Source of the DNA: a virus
IMG/VR virus record: IMGVR_UViG_3300033143_001010
Span: 1-43,163 of that record
Length of the DNA: 43,163 bases
Strand: one strand, 5' to 3'
The notes under the pieces are model-generated. The model made no database searches. It was not told the origin of the DNA and saw only the letters and a list, made by a program, of their open reading frames with translations. Position numbers and translations under genes: made by a program. The first letter of the stretch is position 1; the number at the start of each line of letters is the position of its first letter. Shown here piece by piece: positions 8,757-14,601 of the stretch.

Positions 8757-9153
8757 TCTTCTTACTCCTAGCCTTTGCTCTTCGTCTGCCCTCAGCAGCA
8801 ACACCTACAGTGGCACTACCTGCTTGAACTCCCGGATGGGTAACTGTCTGTCTTATCCCTTCTTTGATCAGCCTACCTTTAGCTTTCCTTCCTGCTTGCT
8901 TCTGGGCCTTACCAGCATTCTTAAGTAGCTTATCAGCTCCCTTCTCTTCTGCTTTAGTTAGCTTATCCTTATATGGGGATATACGATCCTTAGCAGATAC
9001 ATAGTCTTTGGTACCAGCACTCTTACCTTTAGGAGTAGCAGCTGGTTTCCTCTTAGCTACCTTGGATACCTTGACTGCTTGCTTGACTATCTTAGCTGCT
9101 TTCCATGCACGATAACTAGCAAACCCCATAAGAGCCCATATAGGTAAAGGCAT
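8746..9153 (-). CDS. Lysine/arginine-rich basic protein
   Basis: 135 residues. A short hydrophobic N-terminus (PLPIWALMGFASYRAW) could be a membrane or head-insertion segment. The rest is strongly basic with many Lys-Ala-Gly repeats (RKPAATPKGKSAGTK; GRRRAKARSKKNGK). Such composition suggests nucleic-acid binding or packaging with DNA inside the particle. It lies between small and large terminase genes. No family recognised. Confidence 0.7.
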   Translation of the reverse strand: MPLPIWALMGFASYRAWKAAKIVKQAVKVSKVAKRKPAATPKGKSAGTKDYVSAKDRISPYKDKLTKAEEKGADKLLKNAGKAQKQAGRKAKGRLIKEGIRQTVTHPGVQAGSATVGVAAEGRRRAKARSKKNGK

Positions 9154-9184
9154 TACGCAACGTCCATTAGATGGTCTGCGTTGT

Positions 9185-9718
9185 TCAATGGGTCACTTCT
9201 TCTGGTTCTTCGTCAATATTCTCCATAATAAAGTCCTGAGCTTTCTTAGGTAGGCTCTCGAAACGCTTACCTAGCCTCTTCAACCTATCCTCTGTAGTCA
9301 CTCGTTCTACACGACTAGTAGGTTCTCCACGTATCAGAGCCCTCTTATCATACAACGTAGTAAGAGCCTTGAGAAGCTTATCTAGCTGTACAGGTACCCT
9401 ATCACCACGAGTATTGTAATCTCCATAAGCTAACCTTTCATCTATGGACTCAATAACAGTCTCAATAAGACCCGTAAGCCTAGTATCTAGTACCCTCTGC
9501 TGTTCTACCTTAAGTATACGAACAATCTTATCACCATACTTAGTAGTAATCCAGTACCTAGCAGTATCCATGTTGACCTCAGATTCCTCTGAAGAACGTT
9601 TAACATTACCAGTCTGAGTGTAATACCTAAAGAATAGGAGTACCTTCTCATAGGGATACTTAATATTAGTATCCTTCAAGATATCAAATACGCGTTCTTC
9701 CGTCGACTTAAACGCCAT
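9185..9718 (-). CDS. Terminase small subunit
   Basis: 177 residues, first gene of the late operon, starting at an ATG with GGAG upstream. An N-terminal helix-turn-helix region (residues about 20-65, KRSSEESEVNMDTARYWITT) precedes a helical oligomerisation region. The segment DKRALIRGEPTS closely resembles the C-terminal motif of small terminases in many podo- and siphophages. It would recognise phage DNA and load the large subunit. Its position at the operon head next to the divergent control region fits. Confidence 0.85.
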   Translation of the reverse strand: MAFKSTEERVFDILKDTNIKYPYEKVLLFFRYYTQTGNVKRSSEESEVNMDTARYWITTKYGDKIVRILKVEQQRVLDTRLTGLIETVIESIDERLAYGDYNTRGDRVPVQLDKLLKALTTLYDKRALIRGEPTSRVERVTTEDRLKRLGKRFESLPKKAQDFIMENIDEEPEEVTH

Positions 9719-9735
9719 GTCGACTCCAGACCGAG

Positions 9736-10180
9736 GCCCATAGCATGGGCTGGTTTTCAGTAGATTTAAAGGCCATTGAGTTCCTTATGCCCGTTTACAC
9801 GGGCTAGTATAGATAGTTAGTTTAACACCATCTAAAACTAATGTGTCAGTAATATTGATATTACTACATACGTACAATACCTTCCTCTCTCCCGAGAGGT
9901 TAGTAAATAGTAAGCAGGGGTTACCTGCTATGCAGAATAGTAGTATTGCATTTATTAGATTCATATAGTATTAGTCAGGCGTTGCCTTGGCAAATGCCAG
10001 ACACAGCTCGATCAAAAAGAAGAATATAAGTATTATTATATATTGGGGTTTATATAATATATTACTACATATGTATATTTACAATAATAATATGTTATTC
10101 TTAGACAACAGTATTAGTGAATAGTTCAATCTAATTTCGTATTATTTTTAATAATCCTCAATTACCGCCCATTTATGGGC
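9736..10180. repeat. Series of six short perfect stem-loops
   Basis: Six perfect inverted repeats lie at 9736-9750 (GCCCAT/ATGGGC), 9789-9804 (GCCCGT/ACGGGC), 9884-9899 (CCTCTC/GAGAGG), 9913-9929 (AGCAGG/CCTGCT), 9982-9993 (TTGCC/GGCAA) and 10167-10180 (GCCCAT/ATGGGC). Loops are 2-5 nt and none is followed by a clear U-run. The first and last share the same arms. They could be transcription or RNA-processing signals or protein sites; function unknown. Confidence 0.6.
10101..10130 (+). repeat. 30-nt box, copy 1
   Basis: Begins TTAGACA and ends GAATAGTTCAAT. It matches 24531-24560 at 22 of 30 positions without gaps, with identical first 7 and last 12 bases. Both copies follow AT-rich DNA. This copy is not followed by a start codon, whereas copy 2 runs into the primase ATG. 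Possibly a shared promoter or regulatory site. Confidence 0.55.
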
Positions 10181-10285
10181 TATTTCCTACTATAATGGGA
10201 TAAATGACTACTACATTGGGGTTTCACTACAGCCCTTTATCACTTGGGAAAAGACATTGGCAGTTCTATGCGGGCTGTACGCATT

Positions 10286-10307
10286 CCAGCGACTACAGGT
10301 AGTCTGG
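10286..10307 (+). other. Bulged covarying hairpin, copy 1
   Basis: CCAG, CG bulge, ACTAC, loop AG, GTAGT, CTGG. The lower stem and the CG bulge are identical to copies at 30491-30519 and 33257-33282. The upper 5-bp stem differs but is fully paired. This copy lies in the non-coding region upstream of the early promoter. Confidence 0.6.
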
Positions 10308-10499
10308 ATTTCTCCCCCTAAGTATTTGAAAAATATATAATTACTGCCATTGGCTTACCTCCATACACCATTCCCCTTAATTTTCCCCCCTACCCTTGCT
10401 CCAAATGAGAATGATTCCCATCTGAGAACTGTTCGCATGTAAGTGGTAGCCATAACCCTATTCTATCCCCCCATTAATCTATCGCCCGTAGGTCGATAC

Positions 10500-10515
10500 T
10501 AGCGTGGTAACGCTA
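10500..10515. other. Hairpin beside the first palindrome
   Basis: TAGCGT and ACGCTA are separated by GGTA, giving a perfect 6-bp stem 23 bases before the GTCTAGAC palindrome and 70 bases before the early promoter. No U-run follows, so it is not a simple terminator. Confidence 0.4.
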
Positions 10516-10538
10516 CTGGAATAACCCTACATATCTTG

Positions 10539-10556
10539 ATGTTGTCTAGACAACAT
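10539..10556. promoter_or_regulatory. GTCTAGAC palindrome, site 1
   Basis: ATGTTGTCTAGACAACAT, a perfect 18-bp palindrome ending 29 bases upstream of the -35 box of the early promoter. The GTNTANAC core matches the operator consensus known for HutC-type GntR regulators; which protein binds here is unknown. Confidence 0.7.
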
Positions 10557-10585
10557 GGTCTTAATAATTGCCTCGTATTAAACAC

Positions 10586-10615
10586 TTGCAATCAATTTGG
10601 AAGTGTGAGTATAAT
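10586..10615 (+). promoter_or_regulatory. Early sigma70-type promoter P1
   Basis: -35 TTGCAA at 10586-10591, 18-bp spacer, -10 TATAAT at 10610-10615. TGTGAG lies directly before the -10 and recurs at two other early promoters. It would start the leader and gene at 10779. Confidence 0.75.
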
Positions 10616-10620
10616 ACCCC

Positions 10621-10708
10621 ACCTGTGGAGATACGGCCTTTTGTGGCCAACCAATACAGGTAGCGGGTGACGCGATCAAGGTGCAGGCCATGTGAATGGA
10701 CGCTGCAC
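10621..10708 (+). other. Structured 5' leader of the first early gene
   Basis: Just below P1, CCTGT (10622-10626) pairs with ACAGG (10656-10660) around an inner GGCC/GGCC stem. GTGCAG (10681-10686) pairs with CTGCAC (10703-10708) around CCAT/ATGG. The leader is about 160 nt before the gene. It may stabilise the mRNA or control translation. Confidence 0.45.
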
Positions 10709-10778
10709 TAACTAGTGGTTAAGTATTCTAGGGAGTAGTCCTGCAATCTCGCGGTGCTACCCTATAGGAGATTTAACC

Positions 10779-11381
10779 ATGAGTAAGAAAGAACTAAACA
10801 TGCGTAGTGTTATGATTGAAGCTATCATCAACCAAGGCGATAGCGAGGTTGTGAAAGAGGCCGGAGCTGGTGTTAGTAACCACCTGTTAGAGCTTGCCAA
10901 AGGGTTTGATTCTGTAGGCCATGCGCCAACGCAGAACAAGGAGTTTAAGGGTGATCCTGATGGCTTTTTGGGTGCTTGTTACGAGCAAGAGCAATGGGCT
11001 AAGTCTAGCGACGCTGGTAAGTCACAGGTTGATACAATCCCGTTGTGCTGGACTCGTGCTAAAGCGAGTATCAAGGCTGCAATGGTTATGGGTCTTGATC
11101 TGAGTACCTTTGATAGTGAGTCAAGTCTGCGGAAAGAAGTGGCCGAGGCTCGGGGTTTACTTGCTGGTGAGGGTGAGGAACCTGCGGTTGCTGGTGATAG
11201 CCAGTTCCATATGATGATTAGCAGCTTGTTAGCATCGTATGAGATTGCCAACGACCAGCAAAAGGATGAGATGGAAGAGGGTCTGTTAGCCTTCGCTCAA
11301 GAAGTCCACACCCTGCTAGCAGTAGTAGTACCAGAAGAACCAGTGGCACCAGTAGAAGATCAGGCAGTTACTAACCACTAG
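10779..11381 (+). CDS. First early protein, acidic, unknown
   Basis: 200 residues, ATG preceded by TAGGAG. It is acidic, with helical segments (MRSVMIEAIINQGDSEVVKEAG; VDTIPLCWTRAKASIKAAM) and a Pro/Val/Glu tail. It has its own consensus promoter, a structured leader and a strong terminator directly behind it, so it is a separate and probably highly transcribed early unit. GC content is higher than in the micro-genes that follow. No family recognised; a host take-over or early structural-storage role would be guesswork. Confidence 0.85.
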   Translation: MSKKELNMRSVMIEAIINQGDSEVVKEAGAGVSNHLLELAKGFDSVGHAPTQNKEFKGDPDGFLGACYEQEQWAKSSDAGKSQVDTIPLCWTRAKASIKAAMVMGLDLSTFDSESSLRKEVAEARGLLAGEGEEPAVAGDSQFHMMISSLLASYEIANDQQKDEMEEGLLAFAQEVHTLLAVVVPEEPVAPVEDQAVTNH

Positions 11382-11383
11382 GA

Positions 11384-11425
11384 AAGACGAGGCAAGGGGG
11401 GAGAAATCCCCCCGAGTCTTATTTT
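11384..11425 (+). terminator. Strong intrinsic terminator after the first early gene
   Basis: GGGGGG (11396-11401) pairs with CCCCCC (11408-11413) over AGAAAT, extended by AAGAC/GTCTT (11384-11388 and 11416-11420), then ATTTT. The stop codon of the first early gene lies immediately upstream. Confidence 0.85.
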
Positions 11426-11445
11426 CATGTTGTCTAGACAACATG
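11426..11445. promoter_or_regulatory. GTCTAGAC palindrome, site 2
   Basis: The same 18-bp palindrome as site 1, extended to 20 bp by flanking C and G. It lies directly after the terminator and about 70 bases before the next start codon. Confidence 0.7.
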
Positions 11446-11517
11446 CTCTTAAATCAGATCATCTATGATCGCTGATTGGGGGTATGTTTTGTGGATTACT
11501 GATTAAAGGAGGTTATT

Positions 11518-11619
11518 ATGGATATTAGATTATTGATTATTGGTACTGGATTAGCGTTATTCTTATTGATTGGATTATTCGTATTGATTATGAATCGGTT
11601 AGATAACCAAGGGAATTGA
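11518..11619 (+). CDS. 33-residue single-span membrane peptide
   Basis: The ATG has AAAGGAGG at ideal spacing. Residues 4-25 are a hydrophobic span (LLIIGTGLALFLLIGLFVLI) followed by a short polar tail (NRLDNQGN). It begins a run of tightly packed micro-genes; the next one starts 2 bases after its stop. Not recognised; likely an inner-membrane peptide. Confidence 0.6.
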   Translation: MDIRLLIIGTGLALFLLIGLFVLIMNRLDNQGN

Positions 11620-11621
11620 TT

Positions 11622-11792
11622 ATGACTGCTAAAGAGCTTTACCAACTACTAGAGGTACACGATAGTGTAATGAATTATGTGTGTGGATATGTGCAGTTAG
11701 CACGAGACATTGATTTAACAGAAGAGGATGATTATGATGATTTAAAGATGTGTGTTATGGGGGCATTATTATCTATACACAATAAAGGTTAA
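11622..11792 (+). CDS. 56-residue acidic protein, unknown
   Basis: Starts MTAKELYQLLEVHDSVMNYV and contains an acidic stretch (LTEEDDYDDLK). Predicted mostly helical. GGGA lies upstream at a usable distance. Packed between two other micro-genes. Function unknown. Confidence 0.6.
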   Translation: MTAKELYQLLEVHDSVMNYVCGYVQLARDIDLTEEDDYDDLKMCVMGALLSIHNKG

Positions 11793-11808
11793 TTAATTGG
11801 GGATTAGT

Positions 11809-11928
11809 ATGGGCATTAATGAACGTAAGCAGATGAAATATAGATTGATTAAACTTATTGCTTTGAGCGGTAGATTAAACCTGTATAGTGTGTGCAAGTT
11901 ATTGTGTATGGAATACAGGTATTTATAA
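11809..11928 (+). CDS. 39-residue basic helical peptide
   Basis: Starts at an ATG after GGGGATTAGT. It is basic and Leu-rich (MKYRLIKLIALSGRLNLYSV), predicted helical with two Cys near the end. It could be a small regulator or membrane-active peptide. The next promoter follows its stop within a few bases. Confidence 0.45.
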   Translation: MGINERKQMKYRLIKLIALSGRLNLYSVCKLLCMEYRYL

Positions 11929-11932
11929 ACCC

Positions 11933-11961
11933 TTGACTTGTAGGGTTATATGTGAGACAAT
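11933..11961 (+). promoter_or_regulatory. Early sigma70-type promoter P2
   Basis: -35 TTGACT at 11933-11938, 17-bp spacer, -10 GACAAT at 11956-11961, with TGTGAG overlapping the -10 as at P1 and P3. It lies directly after a small gene and upstream of the membrane-peptide genes. Confidence 0.65.
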
Positions 11962-11982
11962 GGCTGTCAACTGGAGTATTGA

Positions 11983-12087
11983 ATGATTATTATTGATAAC
12001 AGAGGCATCATTAGATTTATTGCCACTAGTAACTGGTTATTTATTAAAGGTAAGTGGCGTAAGATGGTGTCTATTAATGTTGTCTAG
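11983..12087 (+). CDS. 34-residue micro-protein ending in a palindrome site
   Basis: The ATG is preceded by CTGGAG. The product is MIIIDNRGIIRFIATSNWLF followed by a basic tail. Its TAG stop lies inside the GTCTAGAC core of site 3, so a protein bound there would sit on the end of this gene. Small and of unknown function; could be a chance frame. Confidence 0.4.
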   Translation: MIIIDNRGIIRFIATSNWLFIKGKWRKMVSINVV

Positions 12088-12094
12088 ACAACAT
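12077..12094. promoter_or_regulatory. GTCTAGAC palindrome, site 3
   Basis: Perfect 18-bp copy, 23 bases upstream of the lipoprotein micro-gene start and about 115 bases below P2. Confidence 0.7.
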
Positions 12095-12117
12095 GAACAA
12101 GGAGTGGAGGGAATCAG

Positions 12118-12192
12118 ATGAGATTGATTACTTATATTATTGTTGTATTATTGTTACAAGGCTGTATCACTTGGATACCACCTGTATTCTAA
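12118..12192 (+). CDS. 24-residue lipoprotein micro-peptide
   Basis: The ATG follows GGAGTGGAGG at good spacing. The peptide is MRLITYIIVVLLLQGC followed by eight residues (ITWIPPVF). It reads as a signal peptide with a lipobox (LQGC) and a mature lipopeptide of only 9 residues. Phages encode small lipoproteins for superinfection exclusion or receptor blocking (for example T5 Llp), and plasmids for lysis. The role here is inference. A longer overlapping frame in the same place is probably not used. Confidence 0.55.
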   Translation: MRLITYIIVVLLLQGCITWIPPVF

Positions 12193-12203
12193 GGAGAACG
12201 ATT

Positions 12204-12326
12204 ATGGGCTTTATTGATAACTTACTTGTTTTTATAGCTTATGTAGCAGCATTTTGTTTTGTAGCTGGTTTATTAGCTTGGGCTGGTGATTCCTTTGATG
12301 AGTACCTGACTAAGCGCGGATTGTAA
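12204..12326 (+). CDS. 40-residue single-span membrane protein
   Basis: Start chosen at the ATG after AAGGAGAACGATT. Residues 5-28 are hydrophobic (NLLVFIAYVAAFCFVAGLLAW), followed by an acidic/basic tail (GDSFDEYLTKRGL). It overlaps the next gene as TAATG. Likely an inner-membrane peptide; not recognised. Confidence 0.65.
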   Translation: MGFIDNLLVFIAYVAAFCFVAGLLAWAGDSFDEYLTKRGL

Positions 12327-12544
12327 TGGACGTTGAAATACCCATAGAAGTACTTGAGCAAGCGTTTAATGATATACCAGCAGCTAACAAGACCGAGTGG
12401 TTATATCTATCAGCAGTTATAAGAGATTGGAACATGCGGTTTGAAGGTGTACCACGATCTGCCGATAACTTGCGTAGTGCTTACGGCTCAGTGCTATTTC
12501 GTGTATTGAATGAGAATGAGGAGAGACAGTATGATGGAACATGA
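12326..12544 (+). CDS. 72-residue protein, unknown
   Basis: Translation is coupled to the gene before it (TAATG). It begins MDVEIPIEVLEQAFNDIPAA and ends in an acidic region (LNENEERQYDGT). Mixed helical composition, no membrane span. Not recognised. Confidence 0.7.
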   Translation: MDVEIPIEVLEQAFNDIPAANKTEWLYLSAVIRDWNMRFEGVPRSADNLRSAYGSVLFRVLNENEERQYDGT

Positions 12545-12626
12545 ATTTATACAGTACTGGTTGACTGGAGTAGGTATATTCTTTGGTGGTGTAATTGTTG
12601 GCCTGCTTATGGCTAAATCTAAGTGA
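12531..12626 (+). CDS. 31-residue single-span membrane peptide
   Basis: Begins at tandem ATG codons after GAGGAGAGACAGT and overlaps the end of the previous gene out of frame. Residues 9-27 form a Gly-rich hydrophobic span (WLTGVGIFFGGVIVGLLM) with a short basic tail (AKSK). Confidence 0.55.
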   Translation: MMEHEFIQYWLTGVGIFFGGVIVGLLMAKSK

Positions 12627-12636
12627 TTGTTTTTAC

Positions 12637-12665
12637 TTGACTTTATGTACTAGATGTGAGATAAT
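12637..12665 (+). promoter_or_regulatory. Early sigma70-type promoter P3
   Basis: -35 TTGACT at 12637-12642, 17-bp spacer, -10 GATAAT at 12660-12665, with TGTGAG as at P1 and P2. The expected start of transcription is about 12672, so the two palindromes at 12681-12718 lie directly below it, the usual place for a repressor. The tRNA-like gene follows. Confidence 0.75.
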
Positions 12666-12680
12666 AGATTTAAGAATTGA

Positions 12681-12698
12681 GTTGTGTCTAGACAAGTA
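12681..12698. promoter_or_regulatory. GTCTAGAC palindrome, site 4a (degenerate)
   Basis: Keeps the 10-bp core TGTCTAGACA but the outer arms are imperfect. It lies just 2 bp before site 4b, giving a tandem pair about 10-46 bases below the expected start of P3. Confidence 0.55.
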
Positions 12699-12700
12699 GC

Positions 12701-12718
12701 ATGTTGTCTAGACAATAT
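12701..12718. promoter_or_regulatory. GTCTAGAC palindrome, site 4b
   Basis: ATGTTGTCTAGACAATAT, one mismatch from the perfect palindrome, 7 bases before the tRNA-like gene. Confidence 0.65.
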
Positions 12719-12725
12719 GTTTTTA

Positions 12726-12830
12726 GGGCTAGTGGCAGAAGTGTTACCCTTTAAGTAGGGGTGCGTTGGTAATGTGAGTGCAATCTTCGTATTGCGAGCA
12801 GTGCGGGTTCGATTCCCGTCTAGTCCACCA
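12726..12830 (+). tRNA. tRNA-like gene, isotype unclear
   Basis: The 5' GGGCTAG (12726-12732) pairs with CTAGTCC (12820-12826), one G-U, followed by A and an encoded CCA. The T arm is canonical: GCGGG, loop TTCGATT, CCCGT (12803-12819). The rest is not standard: 105 nt is too long, and two hairpins compete for the anticodon arm. One, ACCCT-TTAAGTA-GGGGT (12746-12762), would give anticodon AAG (Leu) with an abnormally short D arm. The other, TGCAA-TCTTCGTA-TTGCG, has an 8-nt loop and leaves about 30 extra bases in the D region. Read as a tRNA with an insertion or a tRNA mimic. Confidence 0.55.
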
Positions 12831-12852
12831 ATTTAATAGAAGGAGAACTTAT

Positions 12853-13092
12853 ATGGGTTTATACCTTACAACAGAGCAGGTTAATGCATATGATATGCTA
12901 GGGGATGTATTAAAGGACTCTAAAGAAGCTAATAATGAGACTATGTTAGTATTAGGTGCTTTAAAACTACTACTTGATACACATACCTTTCCTAAGATAC
13001 TTGTTATGATAGATGAACTAGCTAATTATGATTCAGCAGGTGCCTGTATTGTCAGATTGCTAGATATTCATGGATTAAATGAAGAAAGATGA
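12853..13092 (+). CDS. 79-residue protein, unknown
   Basis: Start chosen at the ATG after AGAAGGAGAACTTAT, outside the tRNA-like gene; a longer frame runs back into the tRNA and is rejected. The product starts MGLYLTTEQVNAYDMLGDVL and is acidic and helical with Leu repeats (LGALKLLLDTHTFPKILVMI). No membrane span. Not recognised. Confidence 0.7.
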   Translation: MGLYLTTEQVNAYDMLGDVLKDSKEANNETMLVLGALKLLLDTHTFPKILVMIDELANYDSAGACIVRLLDIHGLNEER

Positions 13093-13102
13093 GGTAAGTG
13101 TT

Positions 13103-13195
13103 ATGAGTTTAAAAGAGTTTTTAGAAGCACCATTAGCAACGCCTATAATTGAGTTGAACCAAGTCCCTGTGTTCCTCAAGAAACAAGCAGATTAG
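13103..13195 (+). CDS. 30-residue micro-protein
   Basis: ATG after GATGAGG. Starts MSLKEFLEAPLATPIIELNQ and ends KKQAD. Tightly packed between neighbours with good ribosome binding sites on both sides, which is the main support. Function unknown. Confidence 0.45.
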   Translation: MSLKEFLEAPLATPIIELNQVPVFLKKQAD

Positions 13196-13203
13196 GAGGT
13201 ATT

Positions 13204-13416
13204 ATGAGTGGTATAAGTAGAATAGCCAACCAGCGGTTAAAAAGAGCTATGCCTAATACTCAGGAAGTATATAATATGGGTATAAGGGAGCTGCATTTAG
13301 CTGTAAGCAATAAGGATTGGGGTATGGTTAAGAAATTAACAGTTAAACTTGAATATCTGGATAAAGTAATGGCTGCTGCTGAACTTGTACTAGCCGCACC
13401 TAATACTATCCATTAG
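13204..13416 (+). CDS. 70-residue basic helical protein
   Basis: Strong TTAGGAGG before the ATG. Starts MSGISRIANQRLKRAMPNTQ; the rest is helical with KDWGMVKKLTVKLEYLDKVM. Basic overall, so nucleic-acid contact is possible, but no known fold is recognised. Confidence 0.7.
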   Translation: MSGISRIANQRLKRAMPNTQEVYNMGIRELHLAVSNKDWGMVKKLTVKLEYLDKVMAAAELVLAAPNTIH

Positions 13417-13424
13417 GTGTATCA

Positions 13425-13464
13425 TGCTATGATAGATACGCTTAGCGTGTTGTCTAGACAACAT
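13425..13464 (+). promoter_or_regulatory. Extended -10 promoter candidate with palindrome site 5
   Basis: TGCTATGAT (13425-13433) is an extended -10 element without a good -35. The palindrome GTGTTGTCTAGACAACAT (13447-13464, one mismatch) lies directly below it and 14 bases before the next start codon. The same promoter-then-palindrome order is seen at P3. Confidence 0.5.
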
Positions 13465-13478
13465 AAGGAGTAAATGTA

Positions 13479-13655
13479 ATGAGCGAGGAATTAACAGCTC
13501 TCATAGCACTACTAGAGAGCGGGACTGTATATGTTTTTTGGATAACACTATTATATGTTATGAAGGGTGTTATATTGGCAATCATCTGGGTCCCAGCTCT
13601 AGTGTATACTATAACTAAGATTATAAGGGCGCTGGAGGCACCTACAGATGGATAA
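13479..13655 (+). CDS. 58-residue membrane protein
   Basis: Start after AAGGAGTAAATGTA. An N-terminal amphipathic stretch (ELTALIALLESGTVYVFW) leads into a hydrophobic span (LLYVMKGVILAIIWVPALVY) and a short charged tail. It overlaps the next gene by 8 bases. Likely one or two membrane spans; function unknown. Confidence 0.6.
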   Translation: MSEELTALIALLESGTVYVFWITLLYVMKGVILAIIWVPALVYTITKIIRALEAPTDG

Positions 13656-13932
13656 AATGAGTAGTGAGACTCGTACCACTATAGCCAGACAACTAGGCAT
13701 GATGGGAGATGGTGGTGTAGATTTATCTGTTAATAGTGATGTAGCGGATGATGCTCTTGCTTACATCCTTTCTTTATGCTATTATGCTGAGGTTGTTGGT
13801 ACAGAGGATGGGTATACTCGTACTTATGGTATATTATGGTGGAAACGCGTTATTGCCCATCGTCCTGCTATGACCTACTTTAGTTGTGCATTTAATTCTG
13901 AAATGTTTAATTTACGCGAGGCTCGAAGATAA
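13648..13932 (+). CDS. 94-residue protein, unknown
   Basis: GGAGG lies 9 bases before the ATG. The product starts MDKMSSETRTTIARQLGMMG and carries several aromatic residues in the second half (YGILWWKRVIAHRPAMTYFS). It ends on the A of the next ATG. No motif recognised. Confidence 0.7.
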   Translation: MDKMSSETRTTIARQLGMMGDGGVDLSVNSDVADDALAYILSLCYYAEVVGTEDGYTRTYGILWWKRVIAHRPAMTYFSCAFNSEMFNLREARR

Positions 13933-14237
13933 TGGCAAAATCTAAGTTAGATAGATTGTTTGGTGAAGCAGTAGAGGCTAGAATTAAATCTATGGGCGCA
14001 CTTACTCTAGAGGCAGTTAAAGTAGAGATACGTAGCAACCTTAGACAAATAGCACAATGGGATAGCTTTGACCAGATAAATGCTAAGGCTAAGTACTACT
14101 ATAAACTTGAGTCACTAGTAGAACTGCTAGAAGTATTTGAGTGTGGTAGTGTGGGTGGGTTTGGGACTGGGCAGTCTCGTGATAAACATTATTCTTTAAA
14201 AGAACGGGCAGAGTATGTCCTAAACCTTGGGAGTTAG
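13932..14237 (+). CDS. 101-residue helical protein, unknown
   Basis: Starts at an ATG overlapping the previous stop. Mostly helical (LFGEAVEARIKSMGALTLEA; YYYKLESLVELLEVFECG) with a Gly-rich turn near residue 80 (GSVGGFGTGQS). Not recognised. Coupled translation with both neighbours is likely. Confidence 0.7.
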   Translation: MAKSKLDRLFGEAVEARIKSMGALTLEAVKVEIRSNLRQIAQWDSFDQINAKAKYYYKLESLVELLEVFECGSVGGFGTGQSRDKHYSLKERAEYVLNLGS

Positions 14238-14238
14238 T

Positions 14239-14349
14239 ATGAAGATTCATGTTATGTTAGGTGGTAGATATTTTACATTCCACGAGCCTAATCCTTTTAT
14301 ATGCAGGTCTTGGGTATTGCGTCATGAAAATGTGTGGATTGAGGCATGA
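14239..14349 (+). CDS. 36-residue micro-protein
   Basis: ATG after GGGAGTTAGT. The peptide MKIHVMLGGRYFTFHEPNPF is followed by a short charged and aromatic tail. Its stop overlaps the next ATG as ATGA, which supports that it is translated. Confidence 0.5.
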   Translation: MKIHVMLGGRYFTFHEPNPFICRSWVLRHENVWIEA

Positions 14350-14600
14350 GTAAGGATAAGTGGGAAGTGCAGATGTTTGATGGGGATGGTGATGAAGAAG
14401 ATGATTGCCCTGACTTTGAACTATCTGTCATTAGAATAGATAACAAGCATGGCCACGACTCTTGGGGTTGGGGAGATGTTAACAAGATTATACTATTTGG
14501 TAGTGGAGTTGGTGAGAATAGTGTAGATAGTAAAGAAGAAAAAGAATTCGCAGTAAAGGTAGCTGGCACGTTGTGCGCTGCATTGAACAAGGAGGATTGA
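14346..14600 (+). CDS. 84-residue acidic protein
   Basis: Coupled to the previous gene by ATGA. Strongly acidic (DGDGDEEDDCPDFELSV) with a Gly-rich middle (GHDSWGWGDVNKIILFGSGVG). Acidic small phage proteins sometimes mimic DNA, but no specific similarity is seen. Confidence 0.7.
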   Translation: MSKDKWEVQMFDGDGDEEDDCPDFELSVIRIDNKHGHDSWGWGDVNKIILFGSGVGENSVDSKEEKEFAVKVAGTLCAALNKED

Positions 14601-14601
14601 A

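Larger units (their letters stand above)
9719..10778. other. 1.06-kb divergent non-coding control region
   Basis: No credible gene lies here. From left to right it holds a series of short perfect hairpins (9736-10180), an AT-rich core at about 10020-10160 (runs such as TATTATTATATATTGGGG), a repeated 30-nt box (10101-10130), a bulged hairpin (10286-10307), several C-runs (10311-10480), a hairpin at 10500-10515, the first GTCTAGAC palindrome (10539-10556), a consensus promoter (10586-10615) and a structured leader. It separates the late minus operon from the early plus operon. The AT-rich core with flanking stem-loops is a candidate replication origin; no promoter for the late strand could be identified with confidence. 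Confidence 0.7.

Noticed and set aside
10191-10196. TATAAT as a further promoter
   Set aside because: No -35 box at 16-18 bases upstream; the position is taken by a hairpin.
10311-10480. C-runs as a G-quadruplex on the minus strand
   Set aside because: Runs of 4-6 are too widely spaced for a convincing quadruplex.
10539-10556. LexA/SOS operator
   Set aside because: The CTGT-N8-ACAG pattern is not met; the core is GTCTAGAC.
12093-12326. 77-codon frame as one protein
   Set aside because: An internal ATG at 12204 has a strong ribosome binding site, and the upstream part overlaps the better-supported lipoprotein frame.
12778-12852. Upstream extension of the 79-residue gene into the tRNA
   Set aside because: It would start inside the tRNA-like gene; a good ribosome binding site precedes the ATG at 12853.
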